From positions 1 to 16,965 of the forward strand of contig CAMNBY010000179.1 of assembly GCA_946533615.1 (NCBI GenBank): 16,965 nucleotides of DNA. Direction: 5' to 3'. Below are positions 1 through 6,727 of the stretch, piece after piece (position 1 is the first letter of the stretch; each line of letters begins with the position of its first letter). The position numbers and the translations under genes are program-made. The notes beneath the pieces were generated by a model. It was given only the letters and a program-made list of their open reading frames with translations. It made no database searches and was not told the origin of the DNA. Origin of the DNA: an uncultured Clostridia bacterium. GTDB lineage: Bacteria; Bacillota; Clostridia; Oscillospirales; Ruminococcaceae.

Positions 1-87
1 CTGTTCCCATGCCGAACACAGAAGTTAAGCTCATCTTCGCCAACGATACTTGGCTGGCGACGGCCCGGTAAAATAGGTTTCGCCGAC
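1..87 (+). rRNA. rrf: 5S ribosomal RNA, 3' portion (5' end outside window)
   Basis: The window opens inside a 5S rRNA. The conserved loop region around GCCGAACACAGAAGTTAAGC (12-31) and the helix around GATACTTGGCTGGCGACGG (45-63) are characteristic of bacterial 5S. The 5' part is cut off by the window edge. The 3' end is placed at about 87 because a tRNA starts at 94, and is uncertain by a few bases. It marks the end of an rRNA operon that continues into tRNA genes, a common Firmicutes arrangement. Confidence 0.93.
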
Positions 88-93
88 TTATAT

Positions 94-169
94 GCACCAT
101 TAGCTCAGATGGTAGAGCAACTGACTCTTAATCAGTGGGTCCTGGGTTCGAGTCCCCGATGGTGCACCA
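94..169 (+). tRNA. tRNA-Lys (anticodon CTT)
   Basis: This is a 76-base cloverleaf. The acceptor stem GCACCAT pairs with ATGGTGC, and the discriminator A and CCA are encoded. The anticodon loop CTCTTAA sits on an ACTGA/TCAGT stem, giving anticodon CTT for AAG codons. The T loop TTCGAGT is canonical. It starts about six bases after the 5S gene, so it is co-transcribed with the rRNA operon. Confidence 0.96.
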
Positions 170-173
170 ATTT

Positions 174-248
174 GGCCCGTTGGTCAAGCGGTTAAGACTC
201 CGGCCTCTCACGCCGGCGACGGGAGTTCGATTCTCCCACGGGTCACCA
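174..248 (+). tRNA. tRNA-Glu (anticodon CTC)
   Basis: This is a 75-base cloverleaf. The acceptor stem GGCCCGT pairs with ACGGGTC with one G-U pair, and CCA is encoded. The anticodon loop CTCTCAC on a CCGGC/GCCGG stem gives CTC, reading GAG. The D arm TTGGTCAAGCGGTTAAGA is the usual tRNA-Glu form. Only four bases separate it from tRNA-Lys. Confidence 0.95.
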
Positions 249-255
249 TACCTAT

Positions 256-280
256 GTTTGCCTTGACCTTTCGGGCAAAC
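256..280 (+). other. Small hairpin in the tRNA spacer
   Basis: GTTTGCC (256-262) pairs perfectly with GGCAAAC (274-280) around an 11-base loop. It lies directly before the longer terminator-like hairpin in the same spacer. It may be a processing signal or part of a tandem hairpin; no function can be assigned from sequence alone. Confidence 0.4.
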
Positions 281-282
281 GG

Positions 283-319
283 AATAATCAAGCAAAGGTG
301 TTTGCTTGATTATTTTTGT
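283..319 (+). terminator. Terminator-like hairpin between tRNA-Glu and tRNA-Met
   Basis: The arms AATAATCAAGCAAA (283-296) and TTTGCTTGATTATT (301-314) are perfectly complementary over 14 bases around a GGTG loop, and are followed by T residues to 317. This has the form of an intrinsic terminator, although the stem is AT-rich. It would close the 5S-Lys-Glu transcript, but tRNA-Met begins five bases after the tail and no clear promoter precedes it. Partial read-through or RNA processing is therefore also possible. Confidence 0.7.
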
Positions 320-323
320 ATAG

Positions 324-400
324 GGGCCATTAGCTCAGTTGGTCAGAGCTACCGGCTCATAACCGGTCGGTCCTGGGTTCGAGTCCCCGATGGCCCACCA
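324..400 (+). tRNA. tRNA-Met (anticodon CAT), probably elongator
   Basis: This is a 77-base cloverleaf with acceptor stem GGGCCAT/ATGGCCC, encoded CCA and anticodon loop CTCATAA on an ACCGG/CCGGT stem. The first base pair is G-C, not the C-A mismatch typical of initiator tRNA, so it is not fMet. A CAT anticodon can also belong to the AUA-reading tRNA-Ile2 after lysidine modification. Elongator Met is preferred but not proven. Confidence 0.9.
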
Positions 401-404
401 ATAT

Positions 405-480
405 AGGGGTATAGCTCAGATGGTAGAGCAGTGGTCTCCAAAACCACGTGCCGAGGGTTCGAGCCCTTCTGCCCCTGCCA
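405..480 (+). tRNA. tRNA-Trp (anticodon CCA)
   Basis: This is a 76-base cloverleaf with acceptor stem AGGGGTA/TGCCCCT, discriminator G and encoded CCA. The anticodon loop CTCCAAA on a GTGGT/ACCAC stem gives CCA for UGG. The discriminator G73 is the expected tryptophan identity base. It is the last tRNA of the cluster. Confidence 0.95.
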
Positions 481-483
481 AAT

Positions 484-520
484 AAAGCCTCGCAAACACG
501 ACGTTTGCGAGGCTTTTGCT
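484..520. terminator. Intrinsic terminator after the tRNA cluster, probably bidirectional
   Basis: AAAGCCTCGCAAAC (484-497) pairs perfectly with GTTTGCGAGGCTTT (503-516) around the loop ACGAC, followed by TTGCTTT on the plus strand. Read on the minus strand the same stem is followed by TTTATT, so it could also stop transcription of the sulfatase-like gene ending at 595. The 75 bases between this hairpin and that stop codon hold no other recognisable element. Confidence 0.85.
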
Positions 521-594
521 TTATACCTTTAATATGATACTTAACCGTATTCCCGGCTGTTTCTGGATCCTGAGCTTTCGCTGCAGGTGTTGCC

Positions 595-2661
595 TTAATA
601 GCCACTGTCGACCTCGATGAAAATATCGGGTGGGTCGTTGGTTTCATGCTCAACAAGTTCGTCAAGCCCTCCGCGGAAATAATATCCGTACAGACAATTG
701 AGCACGTCTTTCTTTGAACCTTCTTTCCATGGAGGAGCTCCTACAAAGGGAAATATCCTGGTCTGGAAAACAAGTCTTTCGCGGTCTTCGTCTTCGCCGA
801 TCTGATATATCGATCTGCCGAACAGCGCTTCGTCGCCCTCTTCTGTCAGTCCGGCTGTATCAAGAACGGTGGCAAGATAATCCGAGTGATGTATGGGCGC
901 ATTGCAGTATTGCATTTCGTCATGGTGTTCGTTGATATTTTTGATATACCAAATAGGCATATTATCAGGAACATAATGCTTGCCATGGTCGCTGGTAATA
1001 ATTATTACGGAGTTATCGTAAACGCCAAGCTTCTTTAATTGCTCCAGATATTTATTCACAAGATCAAGACAGGTCAGCGTCTCGTTTTCAACTTTGCCGG
1101 TATAGCCGTGAGTCCCGACTACGTGCTCGAGCACAAAATAGTTGTTTTCGCTGTCAGCTTTGAGATCGAGCGAATCAATGAATTCCTGATTATCAAATAT
1201 ACAGTTGTTTTTAAAATGAATAAAATTACTGTTGGAATATACAGCGGGCATAAATTTGCTTTTAAGGCAAAGCGGCAGATACCTGAATGCGGACAGGGTC
1301 CTGAAATACTGTGATATGGATGTGTGATCGACACTGATCTCGTCTTTAGATACATAATGGCAATTGTCTATTTTCCCTTGCAGAGGGGCATAGTCGTAGG
1401 AGAAATCGCCAAAGGTGTTTACTTTGTAATTGTTCTCGTGCAGACGCGAATAGAATTCCGTACAGGGTTCGTCTGTCCAGGCGTTCTCTGCCCATGTTTG
1501 ATAATCATCCCCCGGAAGTTCGGTCGTTCCGGAAAGCATCTGAGGAATAGAAAAAACAGTCGAATCATACATCATGCAGGCATTGTTGTAATATGTGAAA
1601 TCATTCAGGCATTCAAATTTTTCGGGATGCTCTTTTTGGGCAGCGTCAAAAAAATTGCGGTCTGCCATATCTATGAGTATCGTGATAATGTTTTTGTTGG
1701 CAGAGACCGTGAATTGCTCTTCGTTGGAAAGCATATATCGGTCGATACGGGTAAAGCTTGCCTTTGTGGTAAATATCATAGCGATAAGCGAGACCAGTTG
1801 GATCGTTCCGATAAAAGCAGCTGCGCCAAGGTGAGCGTTTTTTATCTGGCTGTTTTTTAGTGCTTTGACCTTTGAAGTGATAAACCCGAAAGCAAAGGGT
1901 AAAAGCAGGATAAGTATCCAAATGACGGCATTTATCACCATGCTTTTGTGCATCGTGTCCCATTCGACAGGATCGCCTATTGCAGACGGCAGAGCACCGT
2001 TCATGAAAATATACTGGCAATAAACTCCGAGTGTCAGCCCAACGCTGAGGCGAACTGCAAAATCATATAGCTTCTCTTTTAATATGCAAAGTAAAAAAAC
2101 CGCGGCTGCCGTATATATAAGGGTATAGAGCAAAAGCAAAGGGATAAGGCTTGTGTATAAAAACAAGAAATCTATATGATTGTTGAAATAAGTTTCTGAC
2201 GGTATGTATATCAGAGTTGTGAAAAACAACGGAAAAACAGCCAGCAAGGCTTTTGGGATCCGCTTTGGAATAAACTTGTCAACAGCAAGCTTTGAAAAGA
2301 GCAATATGATATATAGCAGTGCTGCAAGAGAAACGACCGCAAAGGAAATAGCACCAAGGATCCTTTTGAGATCTGATTCTTTGATAAAGCCTGAAAACTT
2401 TATTGAAAAATAAACAATTGCTGCTAACGCGGCTACATCGACAGACAGCGGCAAATCAAATGCGCTGCGATAGAGCTTCAAATAAAACTGAGCTGCAAAA
2501 GCAGCTGCACCGACTGCGATAATACCGATCAGTCCAAGGTCGAAGAGCTTGCATAAAAAGCAGGCGGCTAAAACAGACAGTATTGCTGAGATGATCTTTA
2601 CAGGAAACTCAAAGCTGCTTTTTAAGTTTATCCGATAGTAAAGAAGTTTACCTACTTTCAT
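595..2661 (-). CDS. Membrane sulfatase / LTA-synthase-like (alkaline phosphatase superfamily) protein
   Basis: This 688-residue protein has about nine hydrophobic segments in residues 20-300, then an extracytoplasmic catalytic domain (about 322-625). Visible superfamily marks are a metal-ligand Asp in ITILIDMAD (D331), a probable nucleophile Thr in DSTVFSIPQMLSG (T368), GTHGY (H518), and the ITSDHG motif (D558, H559). Family knowledge suggests transfer of phosphoglycerol, phosphoethanolamine or a related headgroup at the cell surface, or sulfatase activity; the substrate cannot be read from sequence. The ATG start is supported by AAAGGAGA (2668-2675). It lies 54 bases behind the large diguanylate cyclase gene with no terminator between, so it is probably the second gene of that operon. 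Its DNA is visibly more AT-rich (Lys, Asn, Ile, Tyr codons) than all neighbours, which hints at acquisition. Confidence 0.85.
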   Translation of the reverse strand: MKVGKLLYYRINLKSSFEFPVKIISAILSVLAACFLCKLFDLGLIGIIAVGAAAFAAQFYLKLYRSAFDLPLSVDVAALAAIVYFSIKFSGFIKESDLKRILGAISFAVVSLAALLYIILLFSKLAVDKFIPKRIPKALLAVFPLFFTTLIYIPSETYFNNHIDFLFLYTSLIPLLLLYTLIYTAAAVFLLCILKEKLYDFAVRLSVGLTLGVYCQYIFMNGALPSAIGDPVEWDTMHKSMVINAVIWILILLLPFAFGFITSKVKALKNSQIKNAHLGAAAFIGTIQLVSLIAMIFTTKASFTRIDRYMLSNEEQFTVSANKNIITILIDMADRNFFDAAQKEHPEKFECLNDFTYYNNACMMYDSTVFSIPQMLSGTTELPGDDYQTWAENAWTDEPCTEFYSRLHENNYKVNTFGDFSYDYAPLQGKIDNCHYVSKDEISVDHTSISQYFRTLSAFRYLPLCLKSKFMPAVYSNSNFIHFKNNCIFDNQEFIDSLDLKADSENNYFVLEHVVGTHGYTGKVENETLTCLDLVNKYLEQLKKLGVYDNSVIIITSDHGKHYVPDNMPIWYIKNINEHHDEMQYCNAPIHHSDYLATVLDTAGLTEEGDEALFGRSIYQIGEDEDRERLVFQTRIFPFVGAPPWKEGSKKDVLNCLYGYYFRGGLDELVEHETNDPPDIFIEVDSGY

Positions 2662-2715
2662 AAAAGCTCTCCTTTAATTGCAATGAGATCGTTCACGTTG
2701 TCTGCCGCCGGTATC

Positions 2716-5700
2716 TCAGCCAATGCTCTCGAACTCGAAGCTTACCCTTACGCCCTCAGCGATCGGGGAGCTCCAGCTGTCGGCGATGCGCTGGGCAACC
2801 TTTCCTGCGTCGTCGCTCGAGAGGCCGTTGAGCAGCACGAAGAAGCAGCCCGAATGCTTGCTGACTACATCGTTCTTTTTGAGGCCGGTGATAAGATGAT
2901 CCTCGAAGCTGTCGAGCAGCTCGTCCGTGATCCCGCCCTCTGGGATAAGACGGAAGCGGACGATGGCCGCCGCCGAGGGGCTCACCAGCGAGTTGCGGCA
3001 GAGATACTTGTAGATCACCTGAAGCTTGTCGAAGCTTACGCTGTAGGCGCCCTTGCCTTCGTTTCTTTCGCTGATTATCTTGATGACCTGCGACAGGTCG
3101 GCGGTGTCGGAATCATCGGCGGTGTCGGTGTGAGAGCCCTTCTTGTAGAAGGAGCAGCCGTGCTTGCCGTTCTGCTTTACGGCGTAGAGCGCCTTGTCGG
3201 CAAGCTTGAACAGCTCGTGGAAATCCTTGCCGTCGGCAGGGACCTTGACGGCGCCGATGGACGTGCCGAGGGGAATGTTCATGTCCTCGCCCATGTACTC
3301 CTTCGCGGAGGCCATCAGCTCGCGGTTCATCTGTCTGGTGACGCGCTCGATCTCCTCTTCGCTGCCGTCCTTCATAAAGCCCACGAACTCGTCGCCGCCC
3401 ATTCGTCCGCGAATGTTCTCTTCTCCAAGGGCCGAGGTTATCAGCTCTGCAAAGCGTATCAGCACCCGATCGCCCATTCCGTGACCATAGATGTCGTTGA
3501 CCAGCTTGAAGCTGTCAAGGTCGATCATCATCAGCACTCCGCTTTCTTCGGCGCAGGCTTTTTCAAGGGCGTTGATCGAGCCCGCCTTGTTCAGCAGCCC
3601 TGTCATCGGGTCTGTCGAGATCTCGCGCTGGAGGCGCCTTATCCTCATTGCGCGTCTGTTGAAGGTGACGAACACCCACATAAGGTACAGGAACACCGCA
3701 ACGATCACCGCGATCAGGTAAAGCTTGAAGTACCAGAACTCGTACATTACGGCTTCTTTCTCGATGGGGATTATCTCTTCTTTGAGCACCTTTCCCGTAA
3801 GGTCGTCCAGCACGCAGATGTGCAGGTCGTACTCGCCGTAGGGGAGGTTTGTGAAGGAGAGCGGCGTTATCTCGTTCTGATAGCAGGTGATGCCGTCGTC
3901 CTCCGAGCCCTCGAGGTAGTAATGCACCCTCGGGTTCGTCATCGAGAAGTTGTTCACCGCGATGTGCAGCAGCACCCTTCGGGTCTCCGAGGGGATCACC
4001 CACTTGCCGTTCTCAAACGATGCGAGCTTTCCGTCAGCCTCGGCATATTTCAGGTGCAGCTGATAATTGGACACCAGCGTGCCGTAGTTCTCGGAGTCGA
4101 TCACTCTTACGCCGTCGGTGCAGCAAAGGTACAGGCTGCCGTCCTCGAGGACGTTCCAGGAGTTTGCGGTGAAAGCTGTTTTAAGACCCCAGCTGTCGTT
4201 CAGCAGGGTGCAGGAGTATTCGCCGTCCTCAAGCAGCTTGTCCTCGGGAACGATGAAAAGCCCCGCGCTCGAGGTGATGTAGCAGCTGCCGCTGTCGGAG
4301 ATCAGAATGTCATAGTTGTTTGAGTAGGGGAAGTTGTGCAGCTTTCGGATCTCGCTGCCGTTGTCGTAGTAAAGGGCGTTGCTCGTGACGTAGAGACAGC
4401 CGCCCGTGCATTTCACTATCCTGAGTATCACCGCGGCGTCAAGACCCTCCTCGGTGCCGATGTGTCCCGCGACCTTGTTGTTTTTGATAATGTAGATGCC
4501 GTCGCCGTCAGAGGCCGCAAGGATCGTCCCGTCCTCTCTCTCAAGCATCGAGAGTATGTAGTGGTTGTTCAGCCCGTCGGCATCGGAGAGGGAGAGCTCG
4601 GGCTTGCCGTCGCGCAGGAACGTAAGGCCCATGTTCGTCGCCACAAGTATCCGCCCGTCGGAAAGCTCGGTGACGGAGCGGAACTTCATGCTGCTCAGGG
4701 CTTCGTTCTCGTCGCTGATGCAGTCGCAGATCCCGTTGGGAGCTATCCTGACAAGGCCGTGCTTGCCGTAGGTCGCCACCCAGATATTTCCCTTTGAATC
4801 CTTGTATAGGTGCCTGATGCGGTCGCCGCCCAGCAGGTCGGTGGCTTCGGTACCAACAAGATATTCGTTCTTCATGTCTATCAGGTAAAGCCCCGTGTCT
4901 GTGCCGACATAGAGCATATCCCCGTCTTTCATCGTGGCGTTTACGACCCTCGCGGGCAGCCTGACCTTGTTGAACAGGCTTACGAAGGGGGTCTTCGAGA
5001 ACTTCATCAGCCCCTGCTTGCTGGACGAGAACCACAGGTTGTTCTGGTCGTCGATGCAGACGTCGCTGATGTCGCCGTTGTATTCTTCGGTGGTGAGGTC
5101 GAAGGTGCGGTCGGTGTCACATTCGATATAGCCGAGGCCGTTCTCGCAGCAGTAGAACATCCTGTTGCCCTTCGGGTCATATTTAAGCTTGTTGCAGTAT
5201 TCCGAGGAAGCAAGATCTATCCTGCCTGCCCTTGTTATCTTCTCGTTCTTGACGGAGAACTTGTCCACCACGGCGGTGGAGGTCCCGACATAGATCATGT
5301 CGCCTGCCCTGTCGGCCACGCGGAAGTCGATGCCGTCGGTGCCGCTGACCTCTTCGTCAAGCAGCATATCGTCCTTTGCAAGAAAGAGCGTTCCGCCGTT
5401 TGTGACGCCCAGTATCCCTCCGCTGTCAAGGGCAGTCAGGGACTGGGTGTGGATAATGTTGCGCCATTCGTAATAGGTCTTGACCTTTCCCTGGGGGGTG
5501 ATCTTCGAGAGCGAGAGGGCGGTGCCGACGTAGATGTTCCCCGACGTGTCCTCGCAGACAGCTCTCACCGAGTCGGAGTCCAGGCCGTTTTTCGTGCTGT
5601 ATATCATCAGGCTCCTGTCCGTGAAGTCAAAGCAGGCGACGCCGCTTTCGTTTGTGCCTATCCAGAGCCTGCCCTTCGAGTCCACCATCAGCGCCTTGAC

Positions 5701-6531
5701 GGTCTTGATGTCCTCGTGGAGGTCGGCTTCTTCAAATCTTACGCCGTCGTACATATACAGCCCCGAGTAGGTGCCCACCCAGATAAAGCCGTCGGGCGTC
5801 TGGGTCACGGCGTTCACGGCCGAGTTGAAAATGCCGTCCCTGCTCGAGTAGGTCACGGTCTCGTAGTCGGAGGAAAAATCGTCCGCCTCGGCCTTGAGGG
5901 GTGGGAGCGCCGCCGTCGTCGAGAGCCCAAGGATAACGGCAAGAGCTGCTGCTGCGGTCTTTGCGGCGTTTTTGCCCTTTTGCAGATGATCCAAAGCCTT
6001 CAGTATCAGCAGCGCCATGAACAGCGAAAGCGTCCTGTCGGGGAGGTCGATGAAGGCCTCGGCGGTGAAGGTGTTGAAGCTTCTTGCGCTGACGTTCCGT
6101 TCGAGCATCGCTTTCAGGGCGTCGCCCCAGCGGTTGCCCGTGCTGCCGTCGTTTATCATCAGGTTCAGCGGAATGCAGATAAGCGTGGAGATCAGCCCCG
6201 ACAGCAGCGCCGACGAGACAAGATAAAGCTTGTCATAGTGCTGATCGGCTCTTACCAGCAGCCCGATGACGACTGCCACCGCCGCCGCCACTGTGTAATA
6301 GATCAGCGAGTTCCCGTAGATCAGGCTTACTGTTACCGAAGAGCCCGCAGCTGTCAGCATTCCCGCGACCGGCCCCAGCGACACAGCCGAGGCCATCGTC
6401 CCGATGGTGTCCAGCCAGAAGGGGAGCTTCAGGACGTTGGAAACATAGAACATCCCGATATTGAGAGCCGAGAAAACAACGATGGTCACAATATTTTTGA
6501 TGCTCGGCCTGAACAGCAGCCTGTTCTTCAT
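2716..6531 (-). CDS. Propeller-sensor diguanylate cyclase with S-component-like membrane domain
   Basis: The predicted 1271-residue protein makes c-di-GMP from two GTP in response to an external signal. Residues 1-180 form about six membrane segments resembling an ECF-transporter S component. A further hydrophobic segment (188-208) leads to an extracytoplasmic region with at least 13 two-component-regulator propeller repeats (247-812, forms such as GFIWVGTYSGLYMYDG), probably two seven-bladed propellers. A Y_Y_Y-like domain (about 850-925), a membrane helix (933-955) and a GGDEF domain (970-1130) follow. GGDEF at 1044-1048 and the metal motif MIDLDSFKLVND are intact; the RxxD inhibitory site is replaced by GEEN. 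Residues 1145-1271 look like a second, degenerate GGDEF domain. The start at 6531 has AAGGAGG (6539-6545); an in-frame ATG at 6594 is rejected because it lies in the promoter -35 box. Confidence 0.88.
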   Translation of the reverse strand: MKNRLLFRPSIKNIVTIVVFSALNIGMFYVSNVLKLPFWLDTIGTMASAVSLGPVAGMLTAAGSSVTVSLIYGNSLIYYTVAAAVAVVIGLLVRADQHYDKLYLVSSALLSGLISTLICIPLNLMINDGSTGNRWGDALKAMLERNVSARSFNTFTAEAFIDLPDRTLSLFMALLILKALDHLQKGKNAAKTAAAALAVILGLSTTAALPPLKAEADDFSSDYETVTYSSRDGIFNSAVNAVTQTPDGFIWVGTYSGLYMYDGVRFEEADLHEDIKTVKALMVDSKGRLWIGTNESGVACFDFTDRSLMIYSTKNGLDSDSVRAVCEDTSGNIYVGTALSLSKITPQGKVKTYYEWRNIIHTQSLTALDSGGILGVTNGGTLFLAKDDMLLDEEVSGTDGIDFRVADRAGDMIYVGTSTAVVDKFSVKNEKITRAGRIDLASSEYCNKLKYDPKGNRMFYCCENGLGYIECDTDRTFDLTTEEYNGDISDVCIDDQNNLWFSSSKQGLMKFSKTPFVSLFNKVRLPARVVNATMKDGDMLYVGTDTGLYLIDMKNEYLVGTEATDLLGGDRIRHLYKDSKGNIWVATYGKHGLVRIAPNGICDCISDENEALSSMKFRSVTELSDGRILVATNMGLTFLRDGKPELSLSDADGLNNHYILSMLEREDGTILAASDGDGIYIIKNNKVAGHIGTEEGLDAAVILRIVKCTGGCLYVTSNALYYDNGSEIRKLHNFPYSNNYDILISDSGSCYITSSAGLFIVPEDKLLEDGEYSCTLLNDSWGLKTAFTANSWNVLEDGSLYLCCTDGVRVIDSENYGTLVSNYQLHLKYAEADGKLASFENGKWVIPSETRRVLLHIAVNNFSMTNPRVHYYLEGSEDDGITCYQNEITPLSFTNLPYGEYDLHICVLDDLTGKVLKEEIIPIEKEAVMYEFWYFKLYLIAVIVAVFLYLMWVFVTFNRRAMRIRRLQREISTDPMTGLLNKAGSINALEKACAEESGVLMMIDLDSFKLVNDIYGHGMGDRVLIRFAELITSALGEENIRGRMGGDEFVGFMKDGSEEEIERVTRQMNRELMASAKEYMGEDMNIPLGTSIGAVKVPADGKDFHELFKLADKALYAVKQNGKHGCSFYKKGSHTDTADDSDTADLSQVIKIISERNEGKGAYSVSFDKLQVIYKYLCRNSLVSPSAAAIVRFRLIPEGGITDELLDSFEDHLITGLKKNDVVSKHSGCFFVLLNGLSSDDAGKVAQRIADSWSSPIAEGVRVSFEFESIG

Positions 6532-6538
6532 GGGTCTG

Positions 6539-6545
6539 CCTCCTT
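6539..6545 (-). promoter_or_regulatory. Ribosome binding site that fixes the propeller-cyclase start
   Basis: AAGGAGG on the minus strand lies seven bases before ATG 6531, at good spacing. The longer open frame from 6594 would place its start inside the promoter, so this site decides the translation start. Confidence 0.88.
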
Positions 6546-6565
6546 CCCGTTTTTGTCTTGCTGTA

Positions 6566-6594
6566 ATTATACCATAACACGGCTTGTATTTCAA
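6566..6594 (-). promoter_or_regulatory. Sigma-A promoter of the propeller-cyclase/sulfatase unit
   Basis: On the minus strand there is TTGAAA (6594-6589), a 17-base spacer and a perfect TATAAT (6571-6566). Transcription should start near 6559, giving a leader of about 28 bases before ATG 6531. Confidence 0.85.
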
Positions 6595-6612
6595 GCTTTT
6601 TTTGCGCCCGTG

Positions 6613-6647
6613 TCAAAATAGCCAAGGCGGCATATCATTCATTTTGA
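6613..6647. promoter_or_regulatory. Inverted repeat midway between two divergent promoters
   Basis: TCAAAAT (6613-6619) and ATTTTGA (6641-6647) are inverted copies separated by 21 bases. Their centre (6630) lies almost midway between the -35 boxes of the divergent promoters (6594 and 6658). With a one-base bulge the match extends outward to TGT/ACA. It is a possible operator for a dimeric regulator, but AT-rich matches of seven bases can occur by chance. Confidence 0.3.
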
Positions 6648-6657
6648 ACAAGTTTCC

Positions 6658-6686
6658 TTGACAACCCGCCTGCGGTATTGTATAAT
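6658..6686 (+). promoter_or_regulatory. Consensus sigma-A promoter of the methyltransferase-STAS gene
   Basis: TTGACA (6658-6663), a 17-base spacer and TATAAT (6681-6686) form a full consensus vegetative promoter. The predicted transcript starts near 6693, about 35 bases before ATG 6728. Strong constitutive expression is expected unless a repressor acts. Confidence 0.93.
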
Positions 6687-6727
6687 GTTAATGTAAACCT
6701 ACTTTGATCTGAAAGGACGGATATATA

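Noticed and set aside
263..290. Promoter TTGACC plus TAATCA before tRNA-Met
   Set aside because: The -10 is poor, the spacing is 16, and the elements are part of the two hairpins; too weak to call.
357..665. Minus-strand frame of 102 codons across tRNA-Met and tRNA-Trp
   Set aside because: It translates the complement of tRNA genes (the familiar GHRGLEPRTDRL-type peptide) and crosses a terminator; it is a tRNA artefact.
2683..4323. Long plus-strand open frame of 546 codons
   Set aside because: It is opposite the GGDEF and propeller coding region, has no domain-like sequence, and is explained by GC-rich codon bias on the other strand.
6532..6594. Upstream ATG start (6594) for the propeller cyclase
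   Set aside because: It overlaps the -35 box and lies upstream of the predicted transcription start; ATG 6531 has an AAGGAGG site.
4810..6621. Long plus-strand open frame of 603 codons
   Set aside because: It is antisense to the propeller and membrane domains, which show clear motifs on the minus strand; it also runs through the promoter of that gene.
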